A program made the translations under genes and the position numbers. From the NCBI GenBank assembly GCA_944989445.1, contig CALYLW010001383.1, forward strand, positions 104,562-168,561: a stretch of 64,000 nucleotides of DNA. The letters run 5' to 3'. Below the pieces are notes generated by a model that had not been told where the DNA came from, searched no databases, and saw only the letters and a program-made list of their open reading frames with translations. This DNA is from Ampullaceana balthica (lineage: Eukaryota; Mollusca; Gastropoda; Lymnaeidae). Below are positions 34,701 through 44,575 of this stretch, one piece after another. Each line of letters begins with the position of its first letter. Within the stretch, counting starts at the first letter, position 1.

Positions 34701-37700
34701 GAAGCTGATGAGTTGTTTGAGAAGGTAAAAGCGCATTCATCATCTTGCACAAGTTACTAAGTTGATTTTAGTTTGACGTAAATTACCCTCTCTTTTTTTA
34801 TATATATAATATCATGGTTTTGAATTTACTTGGTTTTGCTTTTAGCCAGGGGTTGAAAGAACTCTGATAAATAAGGCATGAAATCTGGCTAGTAGCAAAA
34901 AAATCCCTGGGCAAACAAAGCCACATTCAACCAAAGCCTATGGACGCCAGTTAATTGGGTCATGTATTTTTTTTTAACAAAGAGAACTGACGGGGAAGAA
35001 AAACTGTATCCTCAACATCTGAAGGATGCTGGAATCAATTATGGTCTCACCTAAACTAAAAAGTTAAATTAGGCTTGCATGGTCATTATTTCATGAGCCA
35101 CAAAATTTATTAGGTTATCTTATGCAGTCCCATTTTAAAAACTCGTGATAGTTGTAACTGCCAAATATTATGAAGAAAATGTTAGTGCTTTTTTTTATTA
35201 AAAAATTGCTTTTTTTTTGTGTTGCTATTATGTGGATCAACTGAAAACTTTCTGGCATTGCATATGAATCACAAATTTTGTACTTCTAGTTATGTGCCTG
35301 TTCTTATTATAAGCTATCAAGTAATCGCTACTTTAAAACAGATTATTTAATAGAAGAAATTGTAGCTTAATCCAAGGCAAGAACAAATAGCTGTCATTTC
35401 TCAAGTAGTGCAATTGAGTAACAAAACTTTTTGAGAAATGCAGAATTTATGAACAAAATTCATTTAAATTAAAAATATGTAACGTTCCATTTCTGATGTC
35501 AGGAAAATTATGAGGCAGCTATTGCCAAATACGATGAGATTCTCAGAACACAGCCCCTCAGTGCACGAGGTTACTATGGCAAGGGCCTGACACTTGATAA
35601 ACTTGGCTTCAAGTATATGAGCAACGACTACTTGGAGAAGGCTATTGATTTTATTGCCCGTGTGCTAGACCTGCCAGATGTGCCAGATGAGCTTTACAAA
35701 ATGGCGGCCCGTAGACTTGCTGATCGACAACAGTTCAGAGGTTGGTTATGCTTCTTCTCATTCAGTATGTAATAACTCAGCAATCACGTAACCTTTGACT
35801 ATGTATTTGGTCAATATTTGCTTTAAATTGGCCTAATATTTTCATAATAGTTAATCAATCTATTTTTATGTCTGTAAGAGACATTTTTTCTCCCATGACG
35901 TAATTAATGTATGTTTGTGACTGTAAGAGACAATTTTTGTCTCCCATGATGTTGCTTAAAACAGTTTGTCTGTTTGCTTGTACAAACAATTCATCATAGT
36001 GGCTTTTATTGTTCAGTCTTCTCAGCAAATAAGATAATTTTACTGATCTTATTTTAGAAAAAATTATATTGTTTTGATTCATTTTCAAAACATACATAAT
36101 AACCTGTTTAACTTTAAAAAGTAAAAAAAACAACATTTCATGAAAAGTATTTGTGATTTCTGTATTGTAGAAATAAGTCAGGAAGCGCTTTGTTTGCCAA
36201 GTATTTTATTTTAAAGGAGAACTCAATATTGATTGTAATTAATGTGAAATGCAATAAGGGTAGGACCTTACAATATTACATTTTAAGTTAAAATATGAAT
36301 AATACCTTGAAGATCTCACAATACCTATGTAGCTCGATGTTCAGAACAAAAACTGCTCCTCTAAACTGTATTTAATTTTTTGATTTTATTTGCTATTTAA
36401 ATGAAAGTATGAGTTCAAAATGTGCCACTGACATAAAACTGTGTTGCTCAATGTAAGACTTAAAGAATTTGGAGTATTTTTGGTGTTAAGTTAATATTTA
36501 ACTACACGCACAAAGATTAGAAAACATATAGAGAGAAATGCATGAAGATACTTTTGAACTGATTAAAAAATTGTGATGTAGTAGCAGAATCTGAATTAAA
36601 TTGTTTTAATTTATCCTTCTTGCTTTTTATACATTGCTGGAGATTTAGAGTCAAATGAATATGCATCTTATATACCCTTGTCTTGTCTTATCTATACAGA
36701 CGCTCCTTCTAAACAGAAGATTATTGCGGCCACAGACCACGCCGGTCTGTTGGCAAGTGATTCAGCGTTCATAGGCCACGGCTCTGAGTGTTCCACACAT
36801 TTCCCAGCTGTCTTTGCTCCCTAACTTGTGTTAGGTACCCATTCGAAGCTGGGTGGAGGCAGGGACACCCTTGGCCCAGGGAACAAATCCCTGCCTTCAC
36901 ATAGATTTGAACCCTAGACCATCAGTACACCAGTCGAGCGCGCACGCCACCACTCGACCACCACATTTGCCTTCTTTGAAATTTGATGAGGCTGGTGACT
37001 ACTTCTCCCTATCAGCTTGCCTGTCACCTGATTTTGTTCAGTTTCTAGTGCAAAAGGGCAACAACCTTTCCCAGAGCATTTGTTTCACAAATACCTGCAC
37101 GATGCTGAGGTAGCATTCACCAAAATATCATACCAATCATTGCATGAGTTGTCTATTGGTAGATTTGAATAAATAATATTCATTTAATTTATATTTTCTT
37201 CAGGGTGGGGTGGACAGTCTGTCAAAACGTATAAGACCTTGAGCAAGAAGTTTCCAGATGATTTGTCAATCAAAAACGAGTTTGGTGTCAGCTACATGAT
37301 GATAGGTCAGAATGACAGAGCAAGGGACATATTCAAAGAAGTGAGTACCACAATACGCTTTTATGAATGAAATTCAACTAGAAAGACATCTGTATTTTTT
37401 TTAGGATAATTAAATACTAATAATTTGTATATATGTATAGATTACTGTTTATGAATTTCAGAAGACTACTTTAAAAAATAAAATCTTGGATGAAGCCAAA
37501 TTGTTATAAAATGATCTATTGGAGCCTTTCATATATTAAAAAAAAACCCTGAGTGCTTAAACTTGTTGCACATTATTTAGTACATATGGACTTTTTCAAA
37601 GATCAGATCAATCTATTTTATATTCAGCTATAATACACATACTCACAGATAATTATATTTTGACAGCACAAATATTTATTCCAAGTTAAATCCATTTTAA

Positions 37701-40700
37701 AAGTGATTGCTTAAACATGAGTCATACCTTTAGTGTCCATTTAATTATTCAGATTTATTTCTATCTTATCTTGAGTTCTAACAATTTAATCCAAAGGTCC
37801 TTGCCAAAGATACAAACAATGGGTTTGCTAAAGTTCACCTAGGCTTCATTTTCAAAACAAAAGACAACAACTTAGAGCTGGCTGTCAAGTACCTGAAGGA
37901 AGGGATAGATTCAAATGAACCTGGCACAGCTGATGGCAGGTTTTACCTACATTTGGGAGACTCACTGCAAAGGCTTGGTCAGGAGACTGAGGTGATTCTT
38001 CTCATCTGTTAATAAATTTGTCATGTTTACTTACTTTATCTGTCAGAATTACTGCCCTTGTTGTTGTTGAGTCTTCTTGTCCACGAGGGGCATCTGCCGA
38101 TCATTGTTGGCGTCTGTAATTCCTCCAAGGGGCACCTACGAGAGACCTCCAGGCATCCCTATCCTGGGCCAGCCTCTCCAGGATCTTCCAGTCATGGTCA
38201 ATACTCTTGATGCCTGCCTCCAATTCTTGGCGCCAAGTTTTTCTAGGACGGCCTCTTTTTTGCTTTCCCTGGGGGTTCCATTTCAGGGCTTGCCTTGTTG
38301 TATTGGAGGCATCTCTATGAATTACTTCTATGATCTGTCATAATTACTTCCCTGATATGTCATAATGACTTCCCTGATCTGTCAGAAATACTTCCCTGAT
38401 CTGTCATAATTACTTCCCTGATATGTCATAATGACTTCCCTGATCTGTCAGAATTACTTCCCTGATCTGTCATAATTACTTCCCTGATCTGTCATAATTA
38501 CTTCCCTGATCTGTCATAATTACATCCCTGATCTGTCAGAATTACTTCCCTGGCTGTAATAAAACTGATTATTGCTCTTAAAGTTAATTGTGCAATATAG
38601 AAAGCAAGAAAATAATTAAGATAATTAAAACTGCTATTTTATGCATGTGAACCATGTAAAGAAATGTTTAAATATTTTAATCTTAATGATAAATTGTACA
38701 CTTAATTGGGCATGTTGAATGCAATAACAACAAATGTCTGTTTATTTGAATCAGTAAAGTTAAATTTTGATGCAAATATGTTTTTTGTCAAAAATTGCAT
38801 ATCAATATGAATATTCCAACCAACTTTTTTCCCATTATCTACAAGGCTCGCCGCTACTTTGAGGAAGGGGAAAAAAAAGGTCTGTTTCTGTCTGCATGGC
38901 AACGATCACTTTACAACGTTGATGGTTTGACCGGGCGGCCATGGTGGACGGCAGAACAAACTGGCTATCAAGAATATCTCACGGTACATTGAATCCTGTA
39001 AATGTCATGCAGAAACATGAAACACTTTCTTTGATATAGAATAAACTTTTCCCTTTTCAAACTTTTAGCTGAAGTAAAATTCAAATTCTGTTACAATGTT
39101 ACAATATCTTGATTTGAATTTTTGTGGGATAAAGCAAACTCGGTGGAGGATTTGAGACCCAATAGCACTTCTTGAAACATCTGCTACATTACATAACTGA
39201 CATGGTGTGTGCTACACACCCGGACATTCATGGGGCACATTATGGTGTATATTTTGCTCTATTTATAAATTCAGATAACTTGTGTTAGAATATTTCTGCC
39301 AGTAAAATCTAGCCTGGTAGAAAATGTGCTGCTTTATGCGTGTGTGCTGAGAATGAATGTATTCATTGTGAATAAAAATTATTTCTTTATTCTCTATCAA
39401 TAAGTATATACTATAATATCTCCTCAAGCTTGAAAAAATGATCCACTTATCCTTACAATTCCTCCAAGGATTTAATGAATTCTGGGGTTTTATTGTTAAA
39501 TACAAACTTTAGAGCACTTGATGCATTATCATTTCTTTCTACTTTATACCCAGAAGTGAGAATTCTTTGAAGATGTTTTTGGTCAGTATAAAATTGTCCA
39601 CATCAGTGTCATATTTGTAACATTTTATCTTGTCTGATGTCCCCAAATTAATCATATAATAAATTATCTGTGTATGATAAGAAATATCTATTTCATGACC
39701 ACAGCTACTAAAAAACAATTGGAAAACTATTAGAGATGAGGGTATTGCCCAGCTTGATACCAAAACAGGATCGTTTGTACCAGAAGAGGAAAATCTGCGA
39801 GAAACTGGTGATTGGAAGCAGTTTACTTTGTACCAACAAGGTACGTGGTCTCTTACCCTTGATTGATGTTATACAAATGACAGTAGTTTTGTCACAATTT
39901 ATCTGTTAGTGCAGTCATGGGCCTATTCTGGGTGCTATTCCAAGATGCCAAATCTGAGACAGAGGACATCCTTGGATTAAGAGTTATGTTTCTGTTGTCT
40001 TAAACTTAGTAGCAGGGCAGGCTTAAATAAAGTCGTGAAATAAAGTCCATTTTTGTTTTTTTGCATAGGGCGCAAAAATGCTGAAAACTGCGCCAAAGCT
40101 CCCAAGACATGTGCGCTGCTTGACCAGATACCAGCAGCTCACGGATGCAAGCGTGGACAGGTTTGATCTTATTTTGTAAAACTCATAATATCTTGTGCTC
40201 TTCATTTAGACCAGTGTTTCTCAAATAGTGGGGCGCGCCCCCCAGGGGGGGGGCGCGAGGCTCCGTTAAGGGGGTCTTGTTTGACCGTTATGCAGAGGTG
40301 TACTTATAACAATTTTATAGACAAATGATACTATTTACAGTCGTGCAGGGGGCGCAAAATGTTTTCTTCCTTCCTAAGGGGGGGGGGTCGGCATGACAGA
40401 AAATAATTGAGAAACACTGATTTAGACCAGCATTTTATCATTTTAGTTAGTATTTTTATTAAGAAATATTTTAAAATCAAATTTTAGTGGTCAAAACTTA
40501 AAGCACATTTATTTCATCACTAAACCTGATTTTAACTTTAATTTATGTTACAAAAGCAGAAAATTTTAATATAAAGTCAACATTTGCTATTAAATGTGTC
40601 TGTTGTTCTCTAGATCAAATATATGTAGCCATAAATCTAGAAATTAACAAATTTTGTTTACATTTTGAAAAATATTTAATCTCCCTTTTGATTGCTAAAC

Positions 40701-41998
40701 TAATTTTGCTGTAAGATATTAGATTTAAAATCAAATGTCCTAATGCCTTTATTAGATTTAAATTATTCTCCAATTAGCAATGTTTTTGATAAAGTCAAGA
40801 ATTTTGAGAATTTCTGCGTTAAAAGATTTTTAAAAATTAATTTTTTTAATTGGTAGATTATAAGTTCTAGCTGAATCCTATTAATCCTTTTGAGTAAGGT
40901 AAATAAACTGAAAATTTCAGTTTTATGTTACAAGGCTACACATAAGCTAGCAGTAACAATAACACATGAACATGCACCCTTATCCCCATTCATTTAGCAG
41001 AGATTTGTTTTAAATCAGAAATTTGTTCAATATCAGTACACACATTTCTTACTAACTATGACTCATGCTATAAAAACGCATTTTAAAAAATGAACTGCTT
41101 ACTAATACTATTATACTAAACAAGGCAAGGCCCCTGGGGCATTGTGCTGGCCACACATTCCCCTGCTCGTTAGTGATGGCTAAAAACTTGTGAACGCTAC
41201 ATCACTTGCCCCATAATCCTTCATGGACTAGAAAGGGGGTCAATACTAAAAATGCATAATTTTTTTTCAGGTTAAGTTTTCTGTAATGAGTCCTGGCATC
41301 CATGTGTGGCCTCATGTTGGTCCAACTAACTGCAGAATCAGAGCTCACCTCGGCCTGGTGGTACCTGAAGGTCCAGTTATACGGGTTATGAATGAAACCA
41401 GGTTTGTCTCAATAGTCAAATATATATAATATATATTATATATCGAGGTTGAAAATGTAAAACTCTTATAATTTCTTTCTTTCAAACCCTGTTAAAATTT
41501 AAAATAAATAATTGCACAAAACAACTTATGTTAAATTATTTATTATTCATTTATTTAAAAAGTGATACGTTTGCCAATTTCAAAGTTTCTGAATTAGTTT
41601 TAAATCCAAAATATTGTGTCTATTTGAACATAGATTATTAATATGATGAATCAGCAGGTGATGAGATTTAGATATGTCTTGTTTAACCTACTAAAAGAGT
41701 TGTATTTAATTATTTTAATGGCACTGACGGCCACAACCCCTTTAATTGGTTTTAAAAAAAACAATCAAATCTAATAATCACATCTTAAATGGAATTGTAA
41801 AAAATTTGGTTAAAGGTTTGAAGCATTCAATCTTTTCTTCTATCCAGGATGTGGAAAGAGGGTGATTTCATCATCTTTGATGATTCCTTTGAACATGAAG
41901 TCTGGCATGAGGGCTCTGAACTCCGTTTGGTTCTGATCGTGGACTTCTGGCATCCTGAGCTGACGGAGCAGCAGAGGCGGCGGCTTTCAGCCATTTAA
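28754..41998 (+). CDS. ASPH: Aspartyl/asparaginyl beta-hydroxylase
   Basis: ER type II membrane 2-oxoglutarate/Fe(II) oxygenase that hydroxylates Asp/Asn in EGF-like domains. Coding exons: 28754-28793, 29678-29798, 30836-30936, ~33286-34724, 35503-35740, 37204-37340, 37797-37991, 38846-38983, 39705-39840, 40069-40160, 41271-41401, 41848-41998. Phases match throughout except that the 5' edge of exon 4 is open; with 33286 the product is about 972 residues. Order: basic cytosolic N terminus, one TM helix (AWIVLGVAVLVAVLVGA), ~48 KQPVK-type luminal repeats, a TPR-like region, then the oxygenase domain. The iron ligands are visible: His in RAHLGLVVP (41346-41348) and His in DDSFEHEVW (41894-41896), equivalent to human His679 and His725. 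The end LTEQQRRRLSAI matches the family. Additional exons between 30936 and 33286 cannot be excluded. Confidence 0.93.
28811..28831 (+). repeat. 21-bp word shared with 48577-48597 (inverted)
   Basis: TTTTGACGGGTGATACACTA(G) occurs here in ASPH intron 1 and, reverse-complemented, at 48577-48597. Ending in CTAG followed by T, it resembles a Helitron 3' terminus, but no hairpin is obvious. Confidence 0.4.
28847..29483 (+). mobile_element. hAT remnant in ASPH intron 1 with a BED-finger ORF
   Basis: The left end TAGGGCTGGGGAAATTAACG and the right end ..TTAATCGTCAGCCCAA are inverted repeats of the same family as 9705-10462. It is embedded in TA/TATC microsatellite DNA, so no clean 8-bp duplication can be assigned. 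It is internally deleted, keeping only the N-terminal finger frame. Confidence 0.75.
29094..29306 (+). CDS. Stand-alone BED zinc finger ORF (hAT-derived)
   Basis: A 70-residue frame with its own ATG and stop: SKHFVFKLTADGKVDDGEA, then the finger YCVHCLKHFVF ... SLRYHLQHKHI, a complete Cys2-His2 BED arrangement (CxxC, HxxxxH). BED fingers of hAT proteins bind transposon ends. Intactness could reflect youth or a retained function; there is no evidence of expression. Confidence 0.6.
   Translation: MVTNDSLSIVKFKNINGKLSKHFVFKLTADGKVDDGEAFYCVHCLKHFVFRGSNTSLRYHLQHKHIRQGK
29678..29798 (+). CDS. ASPH: ASPH exon 2: cytosolic N-terminal segment
   Basis: Chosen because it is the only acceptor (..aaactgtag) that keeps the frame open and joins phase 1 to phase 2. 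Neighbouring AGs create an immediate stop. It encodes a basic, polar stretch (SRPKQNGTDNKNVKG ... GQHHKRA). Confidence 0.65.
29811..30122. mobile_element. DNA transposon relic in ASPH intron 2
   Basis: Inverted ends ACTGTATATACTCGTTCTA and the complement of ACCGTACATACTCGATCTA surround GGGGGGTCGGCTTA-type blocks. A second member with the same ends is at 47504-48073. No target duplication is certain and there is no coding content. Confidence 0.65.
30836..30936 (+). CDS. ASPH: ASPH exon 3: transmembrane helix
   Basis: Acceptor tcctttcttttccag. It encodes SSKRSYTAWIVLGVAVLVAV and then a short luminal stub TRDNIKADLG, a signal anchor with positive residues on the cytosolic side. Phase 2 to 1. 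Confidence 0.85.
31015..31125. repeat. TATC/GATA microsatellite
   Basis: (TCTA)n drifting into (GATA/GGTA)n and (CT)n, partly self-complementary, in the ASPH intron. Confidence 0.85.
31522..31811. mobile_element. Inverted-repeat element in ASPH intron 3
   Basis: Imperfect terminal inverted repeats of about 45 bp (left about 31553-31595, GGGATGAAACGGCTATGGGA; right about 31768-31811) enclose ~170 bp. Just outside the left arm is a hairpin, 31522-31534 / 31544-31556, with an ATTTGCAT/ATGCAAAT octamer in each arm. It is probably a MITE; boundaries and target duplication are uncertain. Confidence 0.5.
31850..32280. other. GC-rich segment of unknown nature
   Basis: Unlike the surrounding intron it is near 50% GC and begins TCGTCCCCCTCACTAGGAAA. 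No frame resembles a known protein. It may be part of an untranslated end of a retroelement. Confidence 0.4.
32330..33280. other. C-saturated low-complexity segment before the ASPH repeat exon
   Basis: The plus strand is flooded with C runs (up to nine) and almost lacks G. All three plus frames give proline-rich nonsense. Its 3' edge (33215-33290) still resembles the KQPVK repeat DNA but with indels and extra C. This looks like decayed repeat or a badly resolved assembly stretch. Confidence 0.6.
33286..34724 (+). CDS. ASPH: ASPH exon 4: tandem KQPVK repeat and linker
   Basis: One open frame of about 479 codons. From about 33297 to 34590 it consists of 8-9-residue units of the form KQPVK(T/V/E)(E/D)E(T/K), about 48 in all, with a 105-bp higher-order period (four units) in the first half. 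The last part (VLEDLRKENQELDR ... LDEADELFEK) is non-repetitive and leads into the TPR region in phase 0. The 5' boundary is uncertain: 33286 and 33268 both give phase 1. Lys/Glu-rich luminal linkers occur in ASPH/junctin proteins, where they bind calsequestrin; whether this one does is unknown. Confidence 0.8.
33297..34590 (+). repeat. Coding tandem repeat, 24-27-bp units
   Basis: DNA units such as GAAACAAAACAGCCAGTCAA alternate in lysine/glutamate phase. Identity is highest between 33330 and 33960, where 105-bp blocks recur almost unchanged, and falls toward the 3' end. That is the pattern of ongoing expansion by unequal exchange at the 5' side. Confidence 0.93.
35503..35740 (+). CDS. ASPH: ASPH exon 5: TPR-like region
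   Basis: Phase 0 to 1. It encodes ENYEAAIAKYDEILRTQP, a tetratricopeptide-like helix pair, and LDLPDVPDELYKMAARRLA, characteristic of ASPH luminal domains. Confidence 0.93.
36680..36966 (-). repeat. tRNA-derived SINE in an ASPH intron
   Basis: The minus strand reads GGTGGTCGAGTGGTGGCGTG (A box), a B-box GGGTTCAAATC, AAGGCAGGGATTTGTTCCC, the body with GTGAACGCTGAATCACTTGC and a tail of (TAAGA)-like repeats. It is close to full length, in the intron 35741-37203. Confidence 0.85.
37204..37340 (+). CDS. ASPH: ASPH exon 6
   Basis: Phase 1 to 0. It encodes GWGGQSVKTYKTLSKKFPDD, LSIKNEFGVSYMMIGQND and ARDIFKE, matching the family pattern LKNDLGVxYLxIGxNxxA. Confidence 0.92.
37797..37991 (+). CDS. 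ASPH: ASPH exon 7
   Basis: Phase 0 to 0. It encodes NNGFAKVHLGFIFKTKDN and YLKEGIDSNEPGTADGRFY with LGDSLQRLGQETE, the conserved DGRFYxHLGDxxQR block. Confidence 0.95.
38060..38330 (-). mobile_element. LINE ORF2 C-terminal fragment
   Basis: The minus strand encodes TRQALKWNPQGKQKRGRPRK, TWRQELEAGIKSID and LERLAQDRDAWRSLV, the conserved tail of a non-LTR ORF2; the same subfamily type is seen at 50750-51065. It is antisense to ASPH, in intron 37992-38845. Confidence 0.8.
38330..38552. repeat. 22-bp tandem repeat, ~10 copies
   Basis: Unit TCATAATTACTTCCCTGATC+tg with scattered a/g substitutions. It begins exactly where the LINE fragment ends, suggesting expansion of the LINE 3' end. Confidence 0.9.
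38846..38983 (+). CDS. ASPH: ASPH exon 8
   Basis: Phase 0 to 0. It encodes LSAWQRSLYNVDGLTGRPWW and TAEQTGYQEYLT, the WQRSLYNVxGLxxxPWW signature at the start of the oxygenase domain. The upstream intron holds a LINE tail and a 22-bp tandem repeat. Confidence 0.96.
39705..39840 (+). CDS. ASPH: ASPH exon 9
   Basis: Phase 0 to 1. It encodes NNWKTIRDEGIAQLD and PEEENLRETGDWKQFTLYQQ, the conserved DEGxxxxD and ENLRExGDWxQFTLxQQG motifs. Confidence 0.96.
40069..40160 (+). CDS. ASPH: ASPH exon 10
   Basis: Phase 1 to 0. It encodes GRKNAENCAKAPKTCALLDQ and HGCKRGQ. The three cysteines match conserved positions in the catalytic domain. Confidence 0.95.
40212..40419. mobile_element. hAT MITE, 208 bp
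   Basis: Ends CAGTGTTTCTCAAATAG and the complement of CAGTGTTTCTCAATTA, with an exact 8-bp duplication atttagac (40204-40211 and 40420-40427). It lies in the ASPH intron 40161-41270. Confidence 0.93.
41120..41240 (+). repeat. Possible SINE tail fragment
   Basis: GTGAACGCTACATCACTTGCC matches the body of the tRNA-derived SINE (59752-60033). The surrounding sequence is diverged and the tRNA head is absent. It ends about 30 bp before the acceptor of ASPH exon 11. Confidence 0.45.
41271..41401 (+). CDS. ASPH: ASPH exon 11: first iron ligand
   Basis: Phase 0 to 2. It encodes SPGIHVWPHVGPTNCRIRAH and LGLVVPEGP; the His of RAHLGL is the first Fe(II) ligand. WPHxGPTN is a family hallmark. Confidence 0.97.
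41848..41998 (+). CDS. ASPH: ASPH exon 12: second iron ligand and C terminus
   Basis: Phase 2 in, TAA at 41996-41998. It encodes FIIFDDSFEHEVWHEG (second His ligand in EHEVW), ELRLVLIVDFWHPEL (the Arg is the likely 2-oxoglutarate carboxylate partner) and the conserved QQRRRLSAI end. Confidence 0.97.
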
Positions 41999-42413
41999 AT
42001 CAACCGGCAGCTTTCAGCTGGATAAGTGCAGTTAAAATGCACAAAATGAACCAATGCATGCTTTTGTGTGTAAGAAAATGTGCGTTTTAATCTTTCTATT
42101 CCCTTTGCAATTTGAACCAAGATTATATATACACACAATGTTGGTAGTTGATTTTTTTTATTTTTAAAGAACAAGTCATTATCATTAATTTAAATATCAT
42201 TTTTGTAATTGAAGCTTGCCTAAATTTAAGAACTTACAATTTGTTGTGAAATGATTTTTAAAAAAAAATAATCTATGTTTGAGTTTTTTTCTGTTAATGT
42301 AATAGTTTTTGTATTGTTTTTTTAAAGCTGAAAAATGTATTACTCCCTCTTGATGCTTTCTGATCATATTCATTTAATTCTTTTAATAAAATTTCATTGT
42401 GTTGAGAATAAAT
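41999..42413 (+). other. ASPH: ASPH 3' UTR, candidate poly(A) signals
   Basis: AATAAA hexamers at 42385-42390 and 42407-42412 are the first after the stop codon, in an AT-rich stretch. Confidence 0.5.
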
Positions 42414-42519
42414 GAAGATAGTTTAAGATATTTCAGTAGAATATAAATGCCAGTGTCAAGCAATACTGAATGAGTATATTGATGTAGATTGCCACTAATC
42501 TAGGCACTATCATCTAATT

Positions 42520-42953
42520 CAGGGGTCACCAGTCTTTTTTCACTGCAGCCGGATGAGCCGCATGACCTATCGTAATAGCCTTCCGTGTTATTTGTAGGTC
42601 AAAGGGGGGCAATAAAACACATATTAAAAAAAAACAAAGACAACTGTTTTTGTGCTAAAAAGTTATAAATGAAGGTGAAATTAACACACACACAAAAATA
42701 CCGTTATAACAGACCTATTTCGTAAATGTGGGGAAAAAATCTAAATAAGATATTTGAAAATGGTAAATTTGAGGCTAAAAGGAGCCATAATTTTCTAGCA
42801 TATGTGATAATTTTGTATTAGAAATCTAATGAAAACGTTTCAATGCTCATATGAGTTATCAGGCACATTCATAATTCAATTACCGATGGCCGGCTTGGTG
42901 AAAAGGTGTCGTGGGCCAGGCCCGGCCCGTGGGCCACAGTTTGGTGACCCCTG
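42520..42953. mobile_element. hAT MITE, 434 bp
   Basis: Ends CAGGGGTCACCAGTC and the complement of CAGGGGTCACCAAAC, flanked by atctaatt (42512-42519) and atttaatt (42954-42961), 7 of 8 identical. Confidence 0.9.
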
Positions 42954-42961
42954 ATTTAATT

Positions 42962-44570
42962 AAACTGACGTAAAAAGATAAGCACCTACCCAACACCTTA
43001 AATTTAATTTGTTTTGCCAAGTAATAATTTACTAATACATGTATTATCTTGATTGACTGAGATTGAGTACCTAATCTGTTAAAAAAAATACATTAATTTT
43101 TAGAATTCTTATTAAATTTTTACTTCTTTATTTTTCTTATTGGAATCAATAATTGATTTGAACTCATCATATTTGTCTTGTAAACTTATCAAGTTTTTCA
43201 AATTCTGGTGAATTATGTAAATGATAAAAGTTTAGCTTTTATGTATTGAAATTAATTCAAAAATATTTTAAAACCTACAAAAGTAACTGGTTATATTTTT
43301 AAGATTTGAATGTTAAAAGTCACGGCTAGCTTTGTATGTTTCTAAGTTTGACTCCATTCAATGAAGTCATTGATAACTGACATAAGTTTAAATGATGTGT
43401 GCAAAAATTATTTTATCTGTAATTTAAATCATGATAAGTTTCACAAAAAAATGCATGATGAATTGATTCTACCATCTTTCTATTATTATTAATGCTTTGT
43501 TTTATGCTATGAAATAAACCTTAATACAGATATGTTAATATCATTCTTATTAAAGGATTCAATGATGGTAAAAAAGTTATTTTAAATTACTGATATACAT
43601 AAAAAAATTTATTCGTAATTATTGTATAAATTTTTTATTTTAAATGATAAAGTCTGGTTATGTGAAAGTGTATGGCAATCAAAATAATTTCTGTTATTCT
43701 TCTTAAGAGAGGAATCATGCTTTTTGTTTTTGTTTTAATATATAAAGATTTTTAAAATATATATCTGTTGATGCATAACATTATACATTACTACACTGTG
43801 ATGCGGATACTCTCCTTATTAACCTCAAAAAATATTAAATCAAATACCAAGAGAAATTAAATGAGCTATATCTTTTTGATACAGATTGAATGTAATACCA
43901 CTTCACAGCTGTGTATTGTTGACAGAATTTACTGCTGATGTTGATTAAATCTCATTATCAATGTTTCCATAATGTTTTTTTTTAAATACATTTCTTGTTA
44001 CTAACAATGTTTACTAAGTGTTCATTTAGAAATGAAAGATTTTATGAGTATGAGTGATTTCAATTTTTTTTGTTTAATTTACTTTTTCAGACCTTGAAGG
44101 TGTATTTAAGTAAAGCTATGAGTAATTAGAAAGTATATATTGTTGTTGGTTTTATTATTAAGGATCAAATTAACATAATTTAAAAAAAAACAACTTAAGT
44201 TTATCTTATACTTTAGTAGCCATGCCTGTGTAACTGTAGAATTTAGTATTCATTGAGACTAATCTTTACATTTGTAACACAAGAATTTGATGTACATGTA
44301 TATGGAAGTTGATAAATAATTTTCTTTTTTTCAATCAAAGGAACTTATCATTATAAATATATTTCCATTTGATATAATCAAGCCACCGAGTGTAACAATT
44401 TGTACAATATTGATTATTATACATTTCCTATAGCATATATCAAACATATAATTCTTATGAAATGGCTTTATGGAATGGCAATGAAAAAGAAGCATGGCAT
44501 ATGGTATTAACAATGCTGATGAAATGTGCAATTTTATTTTAAAAATTTACCCTTAAAATGCTTTCAAACT
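42962..44570. other. Intergenic between ASPH and a DNA transposon
   Basis: Strongly AT-rich, with no recognised gene or repeat. Confidence 0.4.
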
Positions 44571-44575
44571 TTTGT

